Below are positions 45,873 to 54,627 of a stretch of 64,000 bases of DNA, piece by piece (positions within the stretch are counted from its first letter, which is position 1; each line of letters opens with the position of its first letter). The DNA comes from Huaxiibacter chinensis. GTDB lineage: Bacteria; Pseudomonadota; Gammaproteobacteria; Enterobacterales; Enterobacteriaceae. The notes under the pieces are model-generated. The model ran no database searches. It saw nothing but the letters and a program-made list of their open reading frames with translations, and was not told the DNA's origin. The stretch is taken from the NCBI RefSeq assembly GCF_022171985.1, contig NZ_JAJVHF010000007.1, positions 1-64,000 on the forward strand, read 5' to 3'. The position numbers and the translations under genes are program-made.

Positions 45873-46804
45873 ATCTTCAGGATAAGTCACTGGTTTTTTT
45901 ACTATGCGGATTGTTTAGCCTGCTGGTCGTTGCCAGCATCATCGGCGCGATTTTGGCCAAAGCAAAAGGCAACACCCCGGTTATCGATAATCTCAATGCC
46001 AGGATCCGCGCCTGGTGGGGAATGTGTCTTTTGTCAGTGATGGCGATGTGGTTTGGCCCGCTGGGCTCAACGCTGCTGTTTGCGATGATATCGTTTCTGG
46101 CGCTCAGGGAGTGCGTCACGTTAACGCCAACCCGCCGTGGCGATCACGAAGCACTATTCTGGTGCTTCTTTATCTTACTGCCTCTGCAGTACGTATTAGT
46201 GGGGATGCAGTGGTACGGCACGTTCGCAATTTTCATTCCCGTCTATACCTTCCTGTTTATCCCGACCCGCATGGCGCTGGCTGGCGACTCACTGCATTTT
46301 CTGGAACGCAGCGCCAAAATTCAGTGGAGCATGATGGTGGCGGTGTACTGCATCAGCCATGCCCCGGCATTGTTGATGTTATCGATCCCCGGTTTTGAAA
46401 ATCAGAATATTAAGCTGCTGTTATTCCTGATGATCGTGGTGCAGATTTCCGATGTTCTGCAGTATGTATTCGGCAAACTGTTCGGGAAAAGGTCCATTGC
46501 ACCGCGACTGAGTCCGAATAAAACCGTCGAAGGATTTGTTGGCGGCATTGCCTCCGCCACCCTGGTGGGTACGCTGCTGTGGTGGGTAACGCCTTTTGCG
46601 CCCTGGCAGGCTGCGCTGATCTCTCTGTTGATCACGCTGTTGGGCTTTGCGGGTGGGCTATGTATGTCCGCTATTAAACGAGATCGCGGAGTTAAAGATT
46701 TTGGCGCGATGATCGAGGGGCACGGCGGAATGATGGATCGCATCGACTCGCTCTGTTTTGCCGCCCCGGTGTTTTTCCATCTTATCAGGTTTTATTTCAC
46801 CTGA
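45869..46804 (+). CDS. Phosphatidate cytidylyltransferase (CdsA/YnbB-like)
   Basis: 311 residues, about eight membrane helices. Makes CDP-diacylglycerol from phosphatidate and CTP. The C-terminal family signature S-x-x-K-R-x4-K-D-F-G-x2-I-x-G-H-G-G-M-M-D-R is complete (SAIKRDRGVKDFG, then GHGGMMDRID). With the acyltransferase it could make, and with the YnbA-like protein use, CDP-diacylglycerol. The cassette ends 30 bases before tssF. The housekeeping cdsA lies elsewhere in enterobacteria, so this is an extra copy. Confidence 0.87.
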   Translation: MNLQDKSLVFLLCGLFSLLVVASIIGAILAKAKGNTPVIDNLNARIRAWWGMCLLSVMAMWFGPLGSTLLFAMISFLALRECVTLTPTRRGDHEALFWCFFILLPLQYVLVGMQWYGTFAIFIPVYTFLFIPTRMALAGDSLHFLERSAKIQWSMMVAVYCISHAPALLMLSIPGFENQNIKLLLFLMIVVQISDVLQYVFGKLFGKRSIAPRLSPNKTVEGFVGGIASATLVGTLLWWVTPFAPWQAALISLLITLLGFAGGLCMSAIKRDRGVKDFGAMIEGHGGMMDRIDSLCFAAPVFFHLIRFYFT

Positions 46805-46834
46805 GCCCTCCCTGAACATTCAGAATAAAGTGAT

Positions 46835-48589
46835 ATGGACGACTTAACCCTGCGTTATTACGACGCTGAAATGCGCTATCTGCTGGAAGCTGGTGAAGAA
46901 TTTGCCCGCGCTCACCCCGAGCAGGCGGCAATGCTCAATCTCGATAAAGCGGGTGCGCGCGACCCGTACGTGGAGCGTCTGTTCGAGGGCTTTGCCTTCC
47001 TGATGGGCCGGCTGCGTGAAAAGCTTGACGATGACCTGCCGGAACTGACTGAAGGGCTGGTCAGCCTGCTGTGGCCGCATTACCTGCGCACCATTCCGTC
47101 AATGTCGGTGGTGGAGTTCACCCCTGACTGGCGTGAAATGAAAGAGCAAATGCGCATTGTCAAAGGTTTCGAGGTGAATTCGCGGCCGATCGGGGAGAAG
47201 GGTACGCGCTGCCGGTACACCACCACCAAAGTAATCACCCTTCAGCCGTTGTCGCTGGAGCACGCCCGCCTGTCGACCGATCCGGATGGACGTTCGGTCA
47301 TCAGCCTGCGGTTTAACTGCAGCCATCTTGCCGACTGGAGTCGTGTCGATCTCAATCAAATTCCGTTCTACTTCAACGCAGACGCACCGCTGGCCTGCGC
47401 CATGCATGAAGCTTTTATCATAAACACTGCGCGTCTCTGGCTGCGGATGCCGGGCGACGTGGACAGAAGACCGCTCGACGGATATTTCGCCGCGCTGGGA
47501 TTTGGCGATGACGATGACCTGTGGCCGAAGGGGAGCAGCAGCTTTAGTGGTTATCAGTTGCTGCTGGAGTACTTCACCTTCCGTGAGAAATTCATGTTCA
47601 CGGGGCTGCGTGGGCTGGAGACCGTGACCTTTCCGGCTGAGCTCCCATGGTTCGAAATCGACGTAGTGCTGGCGGAACGGTGGGAGCACGATTTCAGCTT
47701 TACCGAAAAACATTTGCGTCTGAACTGCGTGCCGGTGATTAATCTGTTCCCGCTGGAATCTGACCCGCTGACGCTGAATTCCCTGCAGACGGAATACATG
47801 CTGCGCCCGATGCGCGTGCAGGATGGCCATACGGAAATTTATGCGGTGGATTCAGTGATGTCATCAAGTCAGCATACCTATGTGCCATTCTCTAGCTTCC
47901 GCCACAAGGGCGGGATGATGCGTCACGAAGCGCCGGAATATTACTACCACACCCGCATGCGCCGTGGCCCGTCAGGACTGCATAACACCTGGCTTATCCT
48001 CGGTGGCGAAGCGTTTGATAACCACACGGTGCCGGAGGATGAAAGTCTGTCGCTGACGCTGACCGGTACCAACGGCCAGTTGCCACGACGTGCACTGCAG
48101 AGAACGGTGCTTGATACGGTGATGAAAACCACCTCGGCCAGTATCGCCGTGACTAACCTGTGCGCGCCAACGCTGCCCTGTTATCCACCGGCGCAGGACC
48201 GCTTCCACTGGCGCGTGCTGAGCCACCTCGGTAGCGGTTTTCTTTCGATGATGGATAACGCCGATGTGCTGCGCGGCACCCTGGCGCTGTATGAGTGGAC
48301 CGGCAGCGAGATGAACCGCCGTCGCCTTGAAGCGATTATTGACGTGAAACACAGCGAAACGGAACGCTTTGAACAGGGCTACCTGGTGCGCGGCGTGCAG
48401 ATTGAAGTGACGCTGGACAGTCACGGCTTTGCCGGGCGGGGAGATATCTGTCTGTTCGGCGAGATGCTGAGCCGCTTCTTTGCGCTCTACACCGATATCT
48501 ATTTGTTTAATCGCCTTATTATCATACTGCAACCAACCGGAGAGCGCCTGGGATGGGAAGAGAAGCACAATCGCCGCATTCCCGGCTGA
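46835..48589 (+). CDS. tssF: T6SS baseplate protein TssF
   Basis: 584 residues, typical length. With TssG, TssE and TssK it builds the baseplate wedge. Conserved N-terminus (YYDAEMRYLLEAGEEFARAHPEQA) and FLMGRLREKLDDDLPELTEGLVSLLWPHYLR. It overlaps tssG by 37 bases. Confidence 0.96.
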   Translation: MDDLTLRYYDAEMRYLLEAGEEFARAHPEQAAMLNLDKAGARDPYVERLFEGFAFLMGRLREKLDDDLPELTEGLVSLLWPHYLRTIPSMSVVEFTPDWREMKEQMRIVKGFEVNSRPIGEKGTRCRYTTTKVITLQPLSLEHARLSTDPDGRSVISLRFNCSHLADWSRVDLNQIPFYFNADAPLACAMHEAFIINTARLWLRMPGDVDRRPLDGYFAALGFGDDDDLWPKGSSSFSGYQLLLEYFTFREKFMFTGLRGLETVTFPAELPWFEIDVVLAERWEHDFSFTEKHLRLNCVPVINLFPLESDPLTLNSLQTEYMLRPMRVQDGHTEIYAVDSVMSSSQHTYVPFSSFRHKGGMMRHEAPEYYYHTRMRRGPSGLHNTWLILGGEAFDNHTVPEDESLSLTLTGTNGQLPRRALQRTVLDTVMKTTSASIAVTNLCAPTLPCYPPAQDRFHWRVLSHLGSGFLSMMDNADVLRGTLALYEWTGSEMNRRRLEAIIDVKHSETERFEQGYLVRGVQIEVTLDSHGFAGRGDICLFGEMLSRFFALYTDIYLFNRLIIILQPTGERLGWEEKHNRRIPG

Positions 48590-49638
48590 CCCCGCGGCTG
48601 GAAGCCGACCTGCACCGCATTAACTTTTACCGGTTATGCCAGTTGCTGGAGAAACAGAACCCTGATAAACCGTTGATGGGTTCAACCAGCCATCCGGCTG
48701 ATGATCTGGTGCGCTTTGCTCCGCATCCGGGAATGGGGTTTCCGGCCAGTGAGCTGAAGGCCGTCGAATACGACGAGGATGACGACCATAAACCGCCCAT
48801 CATCCGTACCACATTTCTGGGCATGTACGGTATTGATTCGCCATTACCGACAGCGTATCTCGATGACATCACACTGCGAGCTGACGGACATGAAGCGCTG
48901 CAGAGTTTTCTCGATATCTTCAGCCACCGCATTCTGACGCAGTTTTACCGCATCTGGCGTAAATACTCTTACCCGGCAAGCTTCGAGCCCGGCGGCTCGG
49001 ATAGCATATCTCAGTCGTTGCTGGGCCTGGTGGGGCTTGGCATTCCCGGAACGGCCAAGAATATCGCCACACCCGTCTCGCGATTTCTGGCACTGCTCGG
49101 TGTGCTGCAGCAACCCGGAAAAACTCAGCACGGCATGCAGGCACTGGTCAGCCTGCTGGCACCGCATACCCGGGTACAGATCAGTCCGTACTGCCTGCGA
49201 CCGGTGGAAATCAGCCAGCCGCTGGGTTTTTACGGCGATGAAGATTTTCTGCTGGATAGCAACACACCGCTTGGCGATGAGGCGATGGACGCTAACAGCC
49301 AGTTGCTGATTGCACTCTCAACTGATGATGAGAAGGAATCGCAAGGCTGGAAGCCGGACGGCCTGCTGCACCACGATTTTCTCGTGATGCTACGGGTTTA
49401 TCTGGGCTGGCGCTTTAAGGCAAAAATCACGCTGACCACCAGTACCCGCCTGCTGGCCGTTCCGCCGCTGGGTGAGGGGCCGTTCTGGCTTGGCATGAAT
49501 GGCGTGCTGGGTGCGGAAGAAGGTGAGCTGGCGGAAGATATTCCGCAGACCTTTACTACAGAGCTGGGTTATTACACGGGGCTGGAGCCCGCCACACCAC
49601 AACAAGGAAACCGACGTGTTACGTACAAGTTTGATTAA
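48553..49638 (+). CDS. tssG: T6SS baseplate protein TssG
   Basis: 361 residues. Family landmarks are INFYRLCQLLE, VRFAPHPGMGFPASELKAVE, TTFLGMYGIDSPLPTAYLDD and the C-terminal GYYTGLEPATP. The start lies in the 3' end of tssF and its own 3' end overlaps tssJ by 23 bases. Confidence 0.95.
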   Translation: MGREAQSPHSRLTPRLEADLHRINFYRLCQLLEKQNPDKPLMGSTSHPADDLVRFAPHPGMGFPASELKAVEYDEDDDHKPPIIRTTFLGMYGIDSPLPTAYLDDITLRADGHEALQSFLDIFSHRILTQFYRIWRKYSYPASFEPGGSDSISQSLLGLVGLGIPGTAKNIATPVSRFLALLGVLQQPGKTQHGMQALVSLLAPHTRVQISPYCLRPVEISQPLGFYGDEDFLLDSNTPLGDEAMDANSQLLIALSTDDEKESQGWKPDGLLHHDFLVMLRVYLGWRFKAKITLTTSTRLLAVPPLGEGPFWLGMNGVLGAEEGELAEDIPQTFTTELGYYTGLEPATPQQGNRRVTYKFD

Positions 49639-50152
49639 ATCTGCATGCTGTTTTCTGGCATTAAGCCTGACCGGTTGTGGCGTCACGCAGGGCATCTCCG
49701 ATGGCACAAAATCAGCTTACACAGCCATTTTTCACAAGAAGATTAAGGTGCTGCATCTGGACTTTACGGCCCGTGAAGCGCTGAACACGGATGCGCGTGA
49801 AAGCAACCCGTTATCCGAATCCGTTTTGGTCAGGGTCTACCAGCTTAAAGACCGCAAGACCTTTGACAAAACGGTCTACCAGCAGTTGTTGAAGGAGGGT
49901 GACACCCAGCTGAAAGCCGACCTGCTGGCCAGTCGTGACGTGGTGGTGAAGCCCGGCGGTGATGCAAACCTGAACATGCCTATGGAAGAAGACGCGCAGT
50001 TTGTTGCTGTGGTGGGGTTGTTCCGCCATCCGGATATGGTCAACAACACCTGGAAGCAGGTTATCCATCGTGACGACCTTGATCCGGATAAACCGCGTAT
50101 TCTGGAAGCGGGTAATAACCACCTGACGCTGCAACCCCTTAAGGATGACTGA
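49616..50152 (+). CDS. tssJ: T6SS outer-membrane lipoprotein TssJ
   Basis: 178 residues from GTG 49616, chosen for the AAGGAA 6 bases upstream and because it gives a clean lipoprotein signal with lipobox L-T-G-C21; the longer frame back to 49499 would bury the signal. TssJ anchors the TssLM channel to the outer membrane. Family residues KVLHLDFTAREALN and SVLVRVYQLKDRKTF are present. Confidence 0.93.
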   Translation: MLRTSLIKSACCFLALSLTGCGVTQGISDGTKSAYTAIFHKKIKVLHLDFTAREALNTDARESNPLSESVLVRVYQLKDRKTFDKTVYQQLLKEGDTQLKADLLASRDVVVKPGGDANLNMPMEEDAQFVAVVGLFRHPDMVNNTWKQVIHRDDLDPDKPRILEAGNNHLTLQPLKDD

Positions 50153-50607
50153 TGCCCCAGGGACACAACTCACCCTCGCTGTATGAAATGCTTACCGGTC
50201 ATTTTACCGGCGGTCTTCCGCTGTCGCAGGTCAGTGAGCAGAACCAGGTCATCCTCTCCGTGCTCGACAACATGCAGCGGATACTCAATTGCCGCGCCGG
50301 GACGCTGGCGCATCTGCCGGACTATGGCTTGCCGGACATGACCAAAATCCTGCAGGGGATGCCAGGTACCGCCCATGAGCTGATGGGAACCCTGTCTGAG
50401 GTGCTGCTGAAATATGAGCCCCGTCTGAAAAAAATAGCGGTCGTTCTGCTTGAGCAGGACATTCCGGGCGAGCTGCGTTACGCCATCGATGCTGAACTCA
50501 AGGGTATCGGGCTGGTGCGTTACGGAACCGAGTTTATGCCGGAAGGGCGGGTACTCCTGCGACATCTTAAGCAACGGCAGTATCTCGACACGACTACCCG
50601 CCTGTAA
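50152..50607 (+). CDS. tssE: T6SS baseplate protein TssE (gp25-like)
   Basis: 151 residues. Lysozyme-like gp25 wedge protein that starts sheath polymerisation. Markers are SLYEMLTGHF, NCRAGTLAHLPDYGLPDM and the family-typical YEPRL (usually ...EPRL with conserved Glu-Pro-Arg). It overlaps the tssJ stop by one base. Confidence 0.94.
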   Translation: MPQGHNSPSLYEMLTGHFTGGLPLSQVSEQNQVILSVLDNMQRILNCRAGTLAHLPDYGLPDMTKILQGMPGTAHELMGTLSEVLLKYEPRLKKIAVVLLEQDIPGELRYAIDAELKGIGLVRYGTEFMPEGRVLLRHLKQRQYLDTTTRL

Positions 50608-50621
50608 GGGCAGAGAGCACC

Positions 50622-51092
50622 ATGTCAGTAAAATCACAGTTCCTCAAAAAACTGCAGGCCAGACAGTCTGTCCCGGTCTCGTCTAACAGCAAGACTCTGG
50701 CCGATATCGCAGAATTTCGCCTGCGAATAACACAGCTTCAGGAGCAGATGGACGCGTGGCTGGTGGATACCGGATTGAGTGTGGGTACGTTCACGGCAAC
50801 CGTCACTGACCTGCTGGTGGAGGGTGGGGTTTTTGATATTCCCGGTATCGTCCTGCGTGTCGACGACCGGGCTGTAAAGTTTGTGCCGGTATTTTTGTAT
50901 GGTCAGGGCGTGACCGGATGCGTGGAGGTGACTTTTCATGATGGAGGACATGTGACTTCGCTGGGGCGTTTGTTCATGCGGTCAGGTACCGTGAACAAGT
51001 GGACCTTTAATCCGCCTGGTGCATTATCCCCATCCGGGCAGGGTTTTGATGAGAACACATTTTTTGGCCAAATTTTAGCGCTTCTGCCATAG
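50622..51092 (+). CDS. Hypothetical T6SS-locus protein
   Basis: 156 residues, no signal peptide or membrane segment. The N-terminal third is helical with a likely coiled coil (TLADIAEFRLRITQLQEQMDAWL); the rest is beta-rich (VFDIPGIVLRVDDRAVKFVPVFLYG). Not recognised beyond being the gene after tssE, 14 bases downstream, with GAGAG before ATG. A structural accessory or chaperone role is possible but not supported by a motif. Confidence 0.7.
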   Translation: MSVKSQFLKKLQARQSVPVSSNSKTLADIAEFRLRITQLQEQMDAWLVDTGLSVGTFTATVTDLLVEGGVFDIPGIVLRVDDRAVKFVPVFLYGQGVTGCVEVTFHDGGHVTSLGRLFMRSGTVNKWTFNPPGALSPSGQGFDENTFFGQILALLP

Positions 51093-51206
51093 CGGGGGCT
51101 GAAAATGAATCATTATTTTTGCTTTGAGTCATTGCAAGTTTTCCTTACGAAACGGTTAATAGCTTTCGGATTACTTAGCGCCAAAGTAACGAAATAAATC
51201 ACGGAT

Positions 51207-51611
51207 ATGGAAATGAGAAAATTAATCTTCCTTCTGGTCTCAGGAGTTCTTTTTATGGCGCAGGCTGATGCTGCGCGTGGAAGGCAGCCCTGCTCGGGTT
51301 CAAAAGGCGGTATAGCGCACTGCACATCGGATGGACGCTTTGTCTGTAATGACGGGAGTCTGAGTCAGTCGAAACGATTTTGTTCCGGGTATGGTTCCTC
51401 AGAAACCAGCAATCCGGTAAGACCGTCCACTTCCACCCGAAAAACGCAAACGAAAAAGGTGACAACGGCGAAAAAGCAGGAGCCGCAACGTGTTGCAGAA
51501 AACGACGAACCGGTCAGTACCCAACCCCGACAGCCCACATGTGCTCCCCTCTATATGGCCAGTAAGCCCGGATACACCCATTTACCGATTTGCTCAGGGA
51601 ACCAGTATTAA
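51207..51611 (+). CDS. Small secreted Cys-rich basic protein
   Basis: 134 residues from ATG 51207 (in-frame ATG 51213 is equally possible). Signal peptide with cleavage near A-D-A. The mature N-terminus has a compact cysteine motif (C-S-G-S-K-G-G-I-x-H-C then F-V-C-N-D-G-S and F-C-S-G-Y) found in small periplasmic/secreted proteins of unknown role. A lysine/threonine/proline-rich linker follows, and two more cysteines end the protein (PTCAPLYM, LPICSGNQY). Six cysteines in all suggest three disulfides. It sits between T6SS genes in the same direction, but a T6SS role is only inferred. Confidence 0.7.
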   Translation: MEMRKLIFLLVSGVLFMAQADAARGRQPCSGSKGGIAHCTSDGRFVCNDGSLSQSKRFCSGYGSSETSNPVRPSTSTRKTQTKKVTTAKKQEPQRVAENDEPVSTQPRQPTCAPLYMASKPGYTHLPICSGNQY

Positions 51612-51674
51612 TCCCCTTGCCCATTTTTCAGTTTAAATAGTCAGGATTAAAAGAAGAAAGGAAAGAAATAAAAC

Positions 51675-52919
51675 ATGGCACGAAGAAAAAAAGAAGACAA
51701 GTCTGCGGGTATTGTTCTGGTCATTATTGGCGTGATTGCCTGGGGTATTTATGTTGCGGTAAGAGCATTAATTAACCTTAACGAGCAATTTATTGAGTCA
51801 GTGTCCAATCCGGCCGGAGTTATTGGTCTGTTCTTTGGCTTACTGATAGCCGTTGCATTCATAATGCGGGTATTCATTTACCGGGGATTCCGGAAGAAAA
51901 CAGCGGAGCTTGAACAGGCCGTGTTGGACCTGACGCAGAAAGAGAAAGCTTTTGAAGAAACCGTCAGTACTGAAGTGGCTCGCGGACTGTATCAGGAAAA
52001 GAAACAGCTTTCCGGTCAGTGGGATGACTTTCATCATGCCAGAAATAAAGCTTCCCGGGCACTGCAGCGTATTGTGGACTCCGCGTATAAATTCAAAGTC
52101 AAAACCCTTCTTTCCGGCACCACGGTAAATAACTGGCAAAGCAAGTATGACCAGCTCAGAAAGGAGAGGGACGCTTACGCGGCCATCAGCGAAAAAATCA
52201 CCTTCCTGGAACTTGAAGATAACGCCGACTGGGAAGGTGTAAAACAGCAGTTTCTGGATAAGGTCGCCCTGTTGGAAAAAGCGCAGGAAGAAAAAGAATA
52301 TCAGGCTGAGCTCAAGCGTCAGATGCGGGAAGAAAAACAGCGTCAGGATGAGCTGGAGCAGCAGCAGCGCGAAGCGGAAGAGGAGGAACAACGTCTTGCG
52401 GAGCAGCAGTGTTTACTGGATAAAGCTCTGCTCGCCGCTGAGGGGGCTTACAGGGAAGAGTTGCAAAGACAGCGTCTGGAGCTGGAGCAGAAAATCCAGG
52501 ACGTGCATCAGCAGTATGAACGCGCCAAATCTATGGCCCAGCTCACGAAGCAGGGGCACGTGTATGTGATTTCGAATATCGGTTCCTTCGGTGAAAACGT
52601 CTTCAAAATCGGTATGACCCGACGGCTGGAGCCTATGGAGCGTGTGAAAGAACTGAGCGGGGCAGCCGTGCCGTTTGATTTTGACGTCCACGCCATGATT
52701 TCCTGCGATGATGCCCCCGCACTTGAAAAGACACTTCACGACCATCTGGAAAGCTACCGGATTAACCGGGTTAACCTGCGTAAGGAGTTTTTCCGGGTCG
52801 AGCTCAGCCGGATAATCGATGAGGTTGAGCGTCACCACGGGCAGGTTGAATATATTGCTGACCCGGTGGCGTTGCATTACCTGCAGAGTCTCGAATATGC
52901 AGAAAGCGAAGCTGCATAA
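51675..52919 (+). CDS. Membrane-anchored coiled-coil protein with T5orf172/MUG113 (GIY-YIG-like) domain
   Basis: 414 residues. Two N-terminal membrane helices (~12-34 and ~46-67), a long charged coiled coil (~75-290, with runs of E, Q and R), then a T5orf172-type domain at ~293-390 (H-V-Y-V-I-S-N, F-K-I-G-M-T-R-R-L-x-P-x-x-R-V-K-E-L, E-K-T-L-H-D-H-L). This domain belongs to the GIY-YIG nuclease-like superfamily and is often found in phage and defence-associated proteins, usually after a DUF4041-type coiled coil. Here it is tethered to the inner membrane inside a T6SS operon. Nuclease activity is inferred, not shown. Confidence 0.8.
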   Translation: MARRKKEDKSAGIVLVIIGVIAWGIYVAVRALINLNEQFIESVSNPAGVIGLFFGLLIAVAFIMRVFIYRGFRKKTAELEQAVLDLTQKEKAFEETVSTEVARGLYQEKKQLSGQWDDFHHARNKASRALQRIVDSAYKFKVKTLLSGTTVNNWQSKYDQLRKERDAYAAISEKITFLELEDNADWEGVKQQFLDKVALLEKAQEEKEYQAELKRQMREEKQRQDELEQQQREAEEEEQRLAEQQCLLDKALLAAEGAYREELQRQRLELEQKIQDVHQQYERAKSMAQLTKQGHVYVISNIGSFGENVFKIGMTRRLEPMERVKELSGAAVPFDFDVHAMISCDDAPALEKTLHDHLESYRINRVNLRKEFFRVELSRIIDEVERHHGQVEYIADPVALHYLQSLEYAESEAA

Positions 52920-52965
52920 GCAATGACTTCCAATAGCTCCTAATACGTCAAATGGACAACTGGTC

Positions 52966-54333
52966 ATGAATGACATCACCCCGCGTAAAATCAAAACCGG
53001 CGGCGACCCGCGCACACTACCGGATTATGCCGCCCTGCGTGATGAGCTGAGCAAGCTGAACCATCCGGCGCGTCCGGATGTGAACTGGCATTATGCCGAA
53101 AAACTTTGTCTCTCACTGTTTGAACAGAACGGTGTGGAATTGCAGACGGCGGCCTGGTATACGCTTACGCGTACGCAACTGGCCGGCTTATCCGGGCTCA
53201 ATGAAGGGCTGACGATACTCGAGGCACTGATAAGCCATCAGTGGGGGGCGTTGTGGCCTCAGCCGGTCCATGCACGCATGGAAATTCTCAGTAGTCTGAG
53301 TCAGCGCCTGCAGCAACGGATGCGTACACTTTCACTAAATTACAGCGATCTTAGCCCGTTGTATCGTTCGGAGCAGCTGCTTACCAGGCTGGGGGAGGTG
53401 CTTCAGCGCCTGGAGCTTAAACATCACAGCCAGCTTGAAACATTACGTGTCCTGATACACAACAATGTAGTCAGGCTGGAAAACAGTGACGGCACTTCTG
53501 GCTCAGACTCAGCCATTCAGACGGGTAACGCGTTGTCCGCCGCCGTGATGAATGATGCGGGCACGTCCACAATGGGCCCTGCTGATAGCCCTACTGAAAG
53601 TGCAGTGAAGTGGGTGTACATTGTTCGCTCAGAACAGCCGCCGAACGTGGAGGTGTTGTCCGCAATGCCCACTCCGGTAAAAAAATGGAAATCCTTCGCT
53701 GCAGGTATGTGTACCATGCTGGTTATAAGCACCGTCGCGGTATGGAGCTGGCAGTTTCTTCACCGACCAGACCCGCTTCAGACCCTGTTTGCTGCTTCAC
53801 TGGCTCCGTTACCTGTCCCACTCACCCCTGAAACGCTAGCCATGTTGCGTCAGCAGTCTCCCTTGTCGAAGGATCTTATTGCCCAAACACAGCAGCAGCT
53901 TGCCCGGCTGGGTCAGTTATCCCCGGACTGGAATCTTGCTTACAGCCGAAAACTTACAGAACAGGTTCAGGGATTGTGGCCGGAACAGGCTAAGCTTTTG
54001 GCACAGCAATGGCAGCAACAGTTAAGTGCTTCAACGCTATCTGATGATGCGATGAACGGCTGGCATGAGGGGATGCTCAAACTTCAGGAGATGACGACAC
54101 AGCTCAATGCCCTGGATGGGCAGAAAGGAAAGTATATTACCGTTAGCGAGCTAAAATCACAGGTATTTGCTGCTACCCAGGCATTCAGTAAAACAGTGCC
54201 AATTGAGGAACAGTTGCGGCGGATGAGTATAGAGGAAAATCCAGAGATGATAACGTCCGCGCAAAAAATGCAGACAGAGCAGCATCTGAAGCAGCTTATC
54301 ACAAACTACTCAATGCTGACTGCAGGCCAGTAG
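52966..54333 (+). CDS. VasL/TagA-type TssA-related membrane protein
   Basis: 455 residues. N-terminal ImpA_N domain (~20-140, WHYAEKLCLSLFEQNGVELQTAAWYTLTR by pattern), one membrane helix (~245-268) and a C-terminal VasL-like helical domain (LTPETLAMLRQQSPLSKDLI, IEEQLRRMSIEENPEMIT). Such proteins are membrane TssA-like factors; TagA of enteroaggregative E. coli stops tail-tube growth at the opposite membrane and holds the extended sheath. It is the last gene of the T6SS run, so cluster content is complete on this strand. Confidence 0.85.
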   Translation: MNDITPRKIKTGGDPRTLPDYAALRDELSKLNHPARPDVNWHYAEKLCLSLFEQNGVELQTAAWYTLTRTQLAGLSGLNEGLTILEALISHQWGALWPQPVHARMEILSSLSQRLQQRMRTLSLNYSDLSPLYRSEQLLTRLGEVLQRLELKHHSQLETLRVLIHNNVVRLENSDGTSGSDSAIQTGNALSAAVMNDAGTSTMGPADSPTESAVKWVYIVRSEQPPNVEVLSAMPTPVKKWKSFAAGMCTMLVISTVAVWSWQFLHRPDPLQTLFAASLAPLPVPLTPETLAMLRQQSPLSKDLIAQTQQQLARLGQLSPDWNLAYSRKLTEQVQGLWPEQAKLLAQQWQQQLSASTLSDDAMNGWHEGMLKLQEMTTQLNALDGQKGKYITVSELKSQVFAATQAFSKTVPIEEQLRRMSIEENPEMITSAQKMQTEQHLKQLITNYSMLTAGQ

Positions 54334-54422
54334 TTCTCATTCTGGTATTGCGTCAAAAATGCCACAGCGTGAGTAATCTTGTTCGAGTTGACTGCCGTCA
54401 TAATGCAACAGGCCCAGAAAGC

Positions 54423-54446
54423 AAAAACCCAGCCATAGGCTGGGTT
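54423..54446 (-). terminator. Terminator of tRNA-Phe, possibly bidirectional
   Basis: On the minus strand AACCCAGCC-TAT-GGCTGGGTT runs into T residues, 10 bases after the tRNA 3' end. On the plus strand the same hairpin is followed by CTTT and could also end the T6SS message, for which no other terminator was seen. Confidence 0.8.
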
Positions 54447-54456
54447 CTTTAAAGAG

Positions 54457-54532
54457 TGGTGCCCGGACTCGGAATCGAACCAAGGACACGGGGATTTTCA
54501 ATCCCCTGCTCTACCGACTGAGCTATCCGGGC
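54457..54532 (-). tRNA. pheV: tRNA-Phe (GAA)
   Basis: 76 bases including the encoded CCA. The acceptor stem GCCCGGA/TCCGGGC, D-arm with AGCTCAGTCGGTAGAGC, anticodon GAA in loop TTGAAAA, and T-arm GGTTCGATTCC are all present. It matches the pheV context of E. coli (next to yqgA and speC), a known hotspot for genomic island insertion. Its 3' end faces the T6SS side, but no integrase gene or direct repeat of the 3' end was found in the window. Confidence 0.97.
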
Positions 54533-54627
54533 AACGGGCCGCATTAAACCCGATTGGGCCTTTGTCGTCAACGAAATTTGTTGTTTTCGTTACAGACTGC
54601 ACATTCTCTCACCAGGTTGATGAATCC

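Noticed and set aside
54457..54532. T6SS locus as an integrative island at tRNA-Phe
   Set aside because: The tRNA is a known island site, but I found no integrase gene and no direct repeat of the tRNA 3' end to the left in the window. The locus may be an old part of the chromosome.
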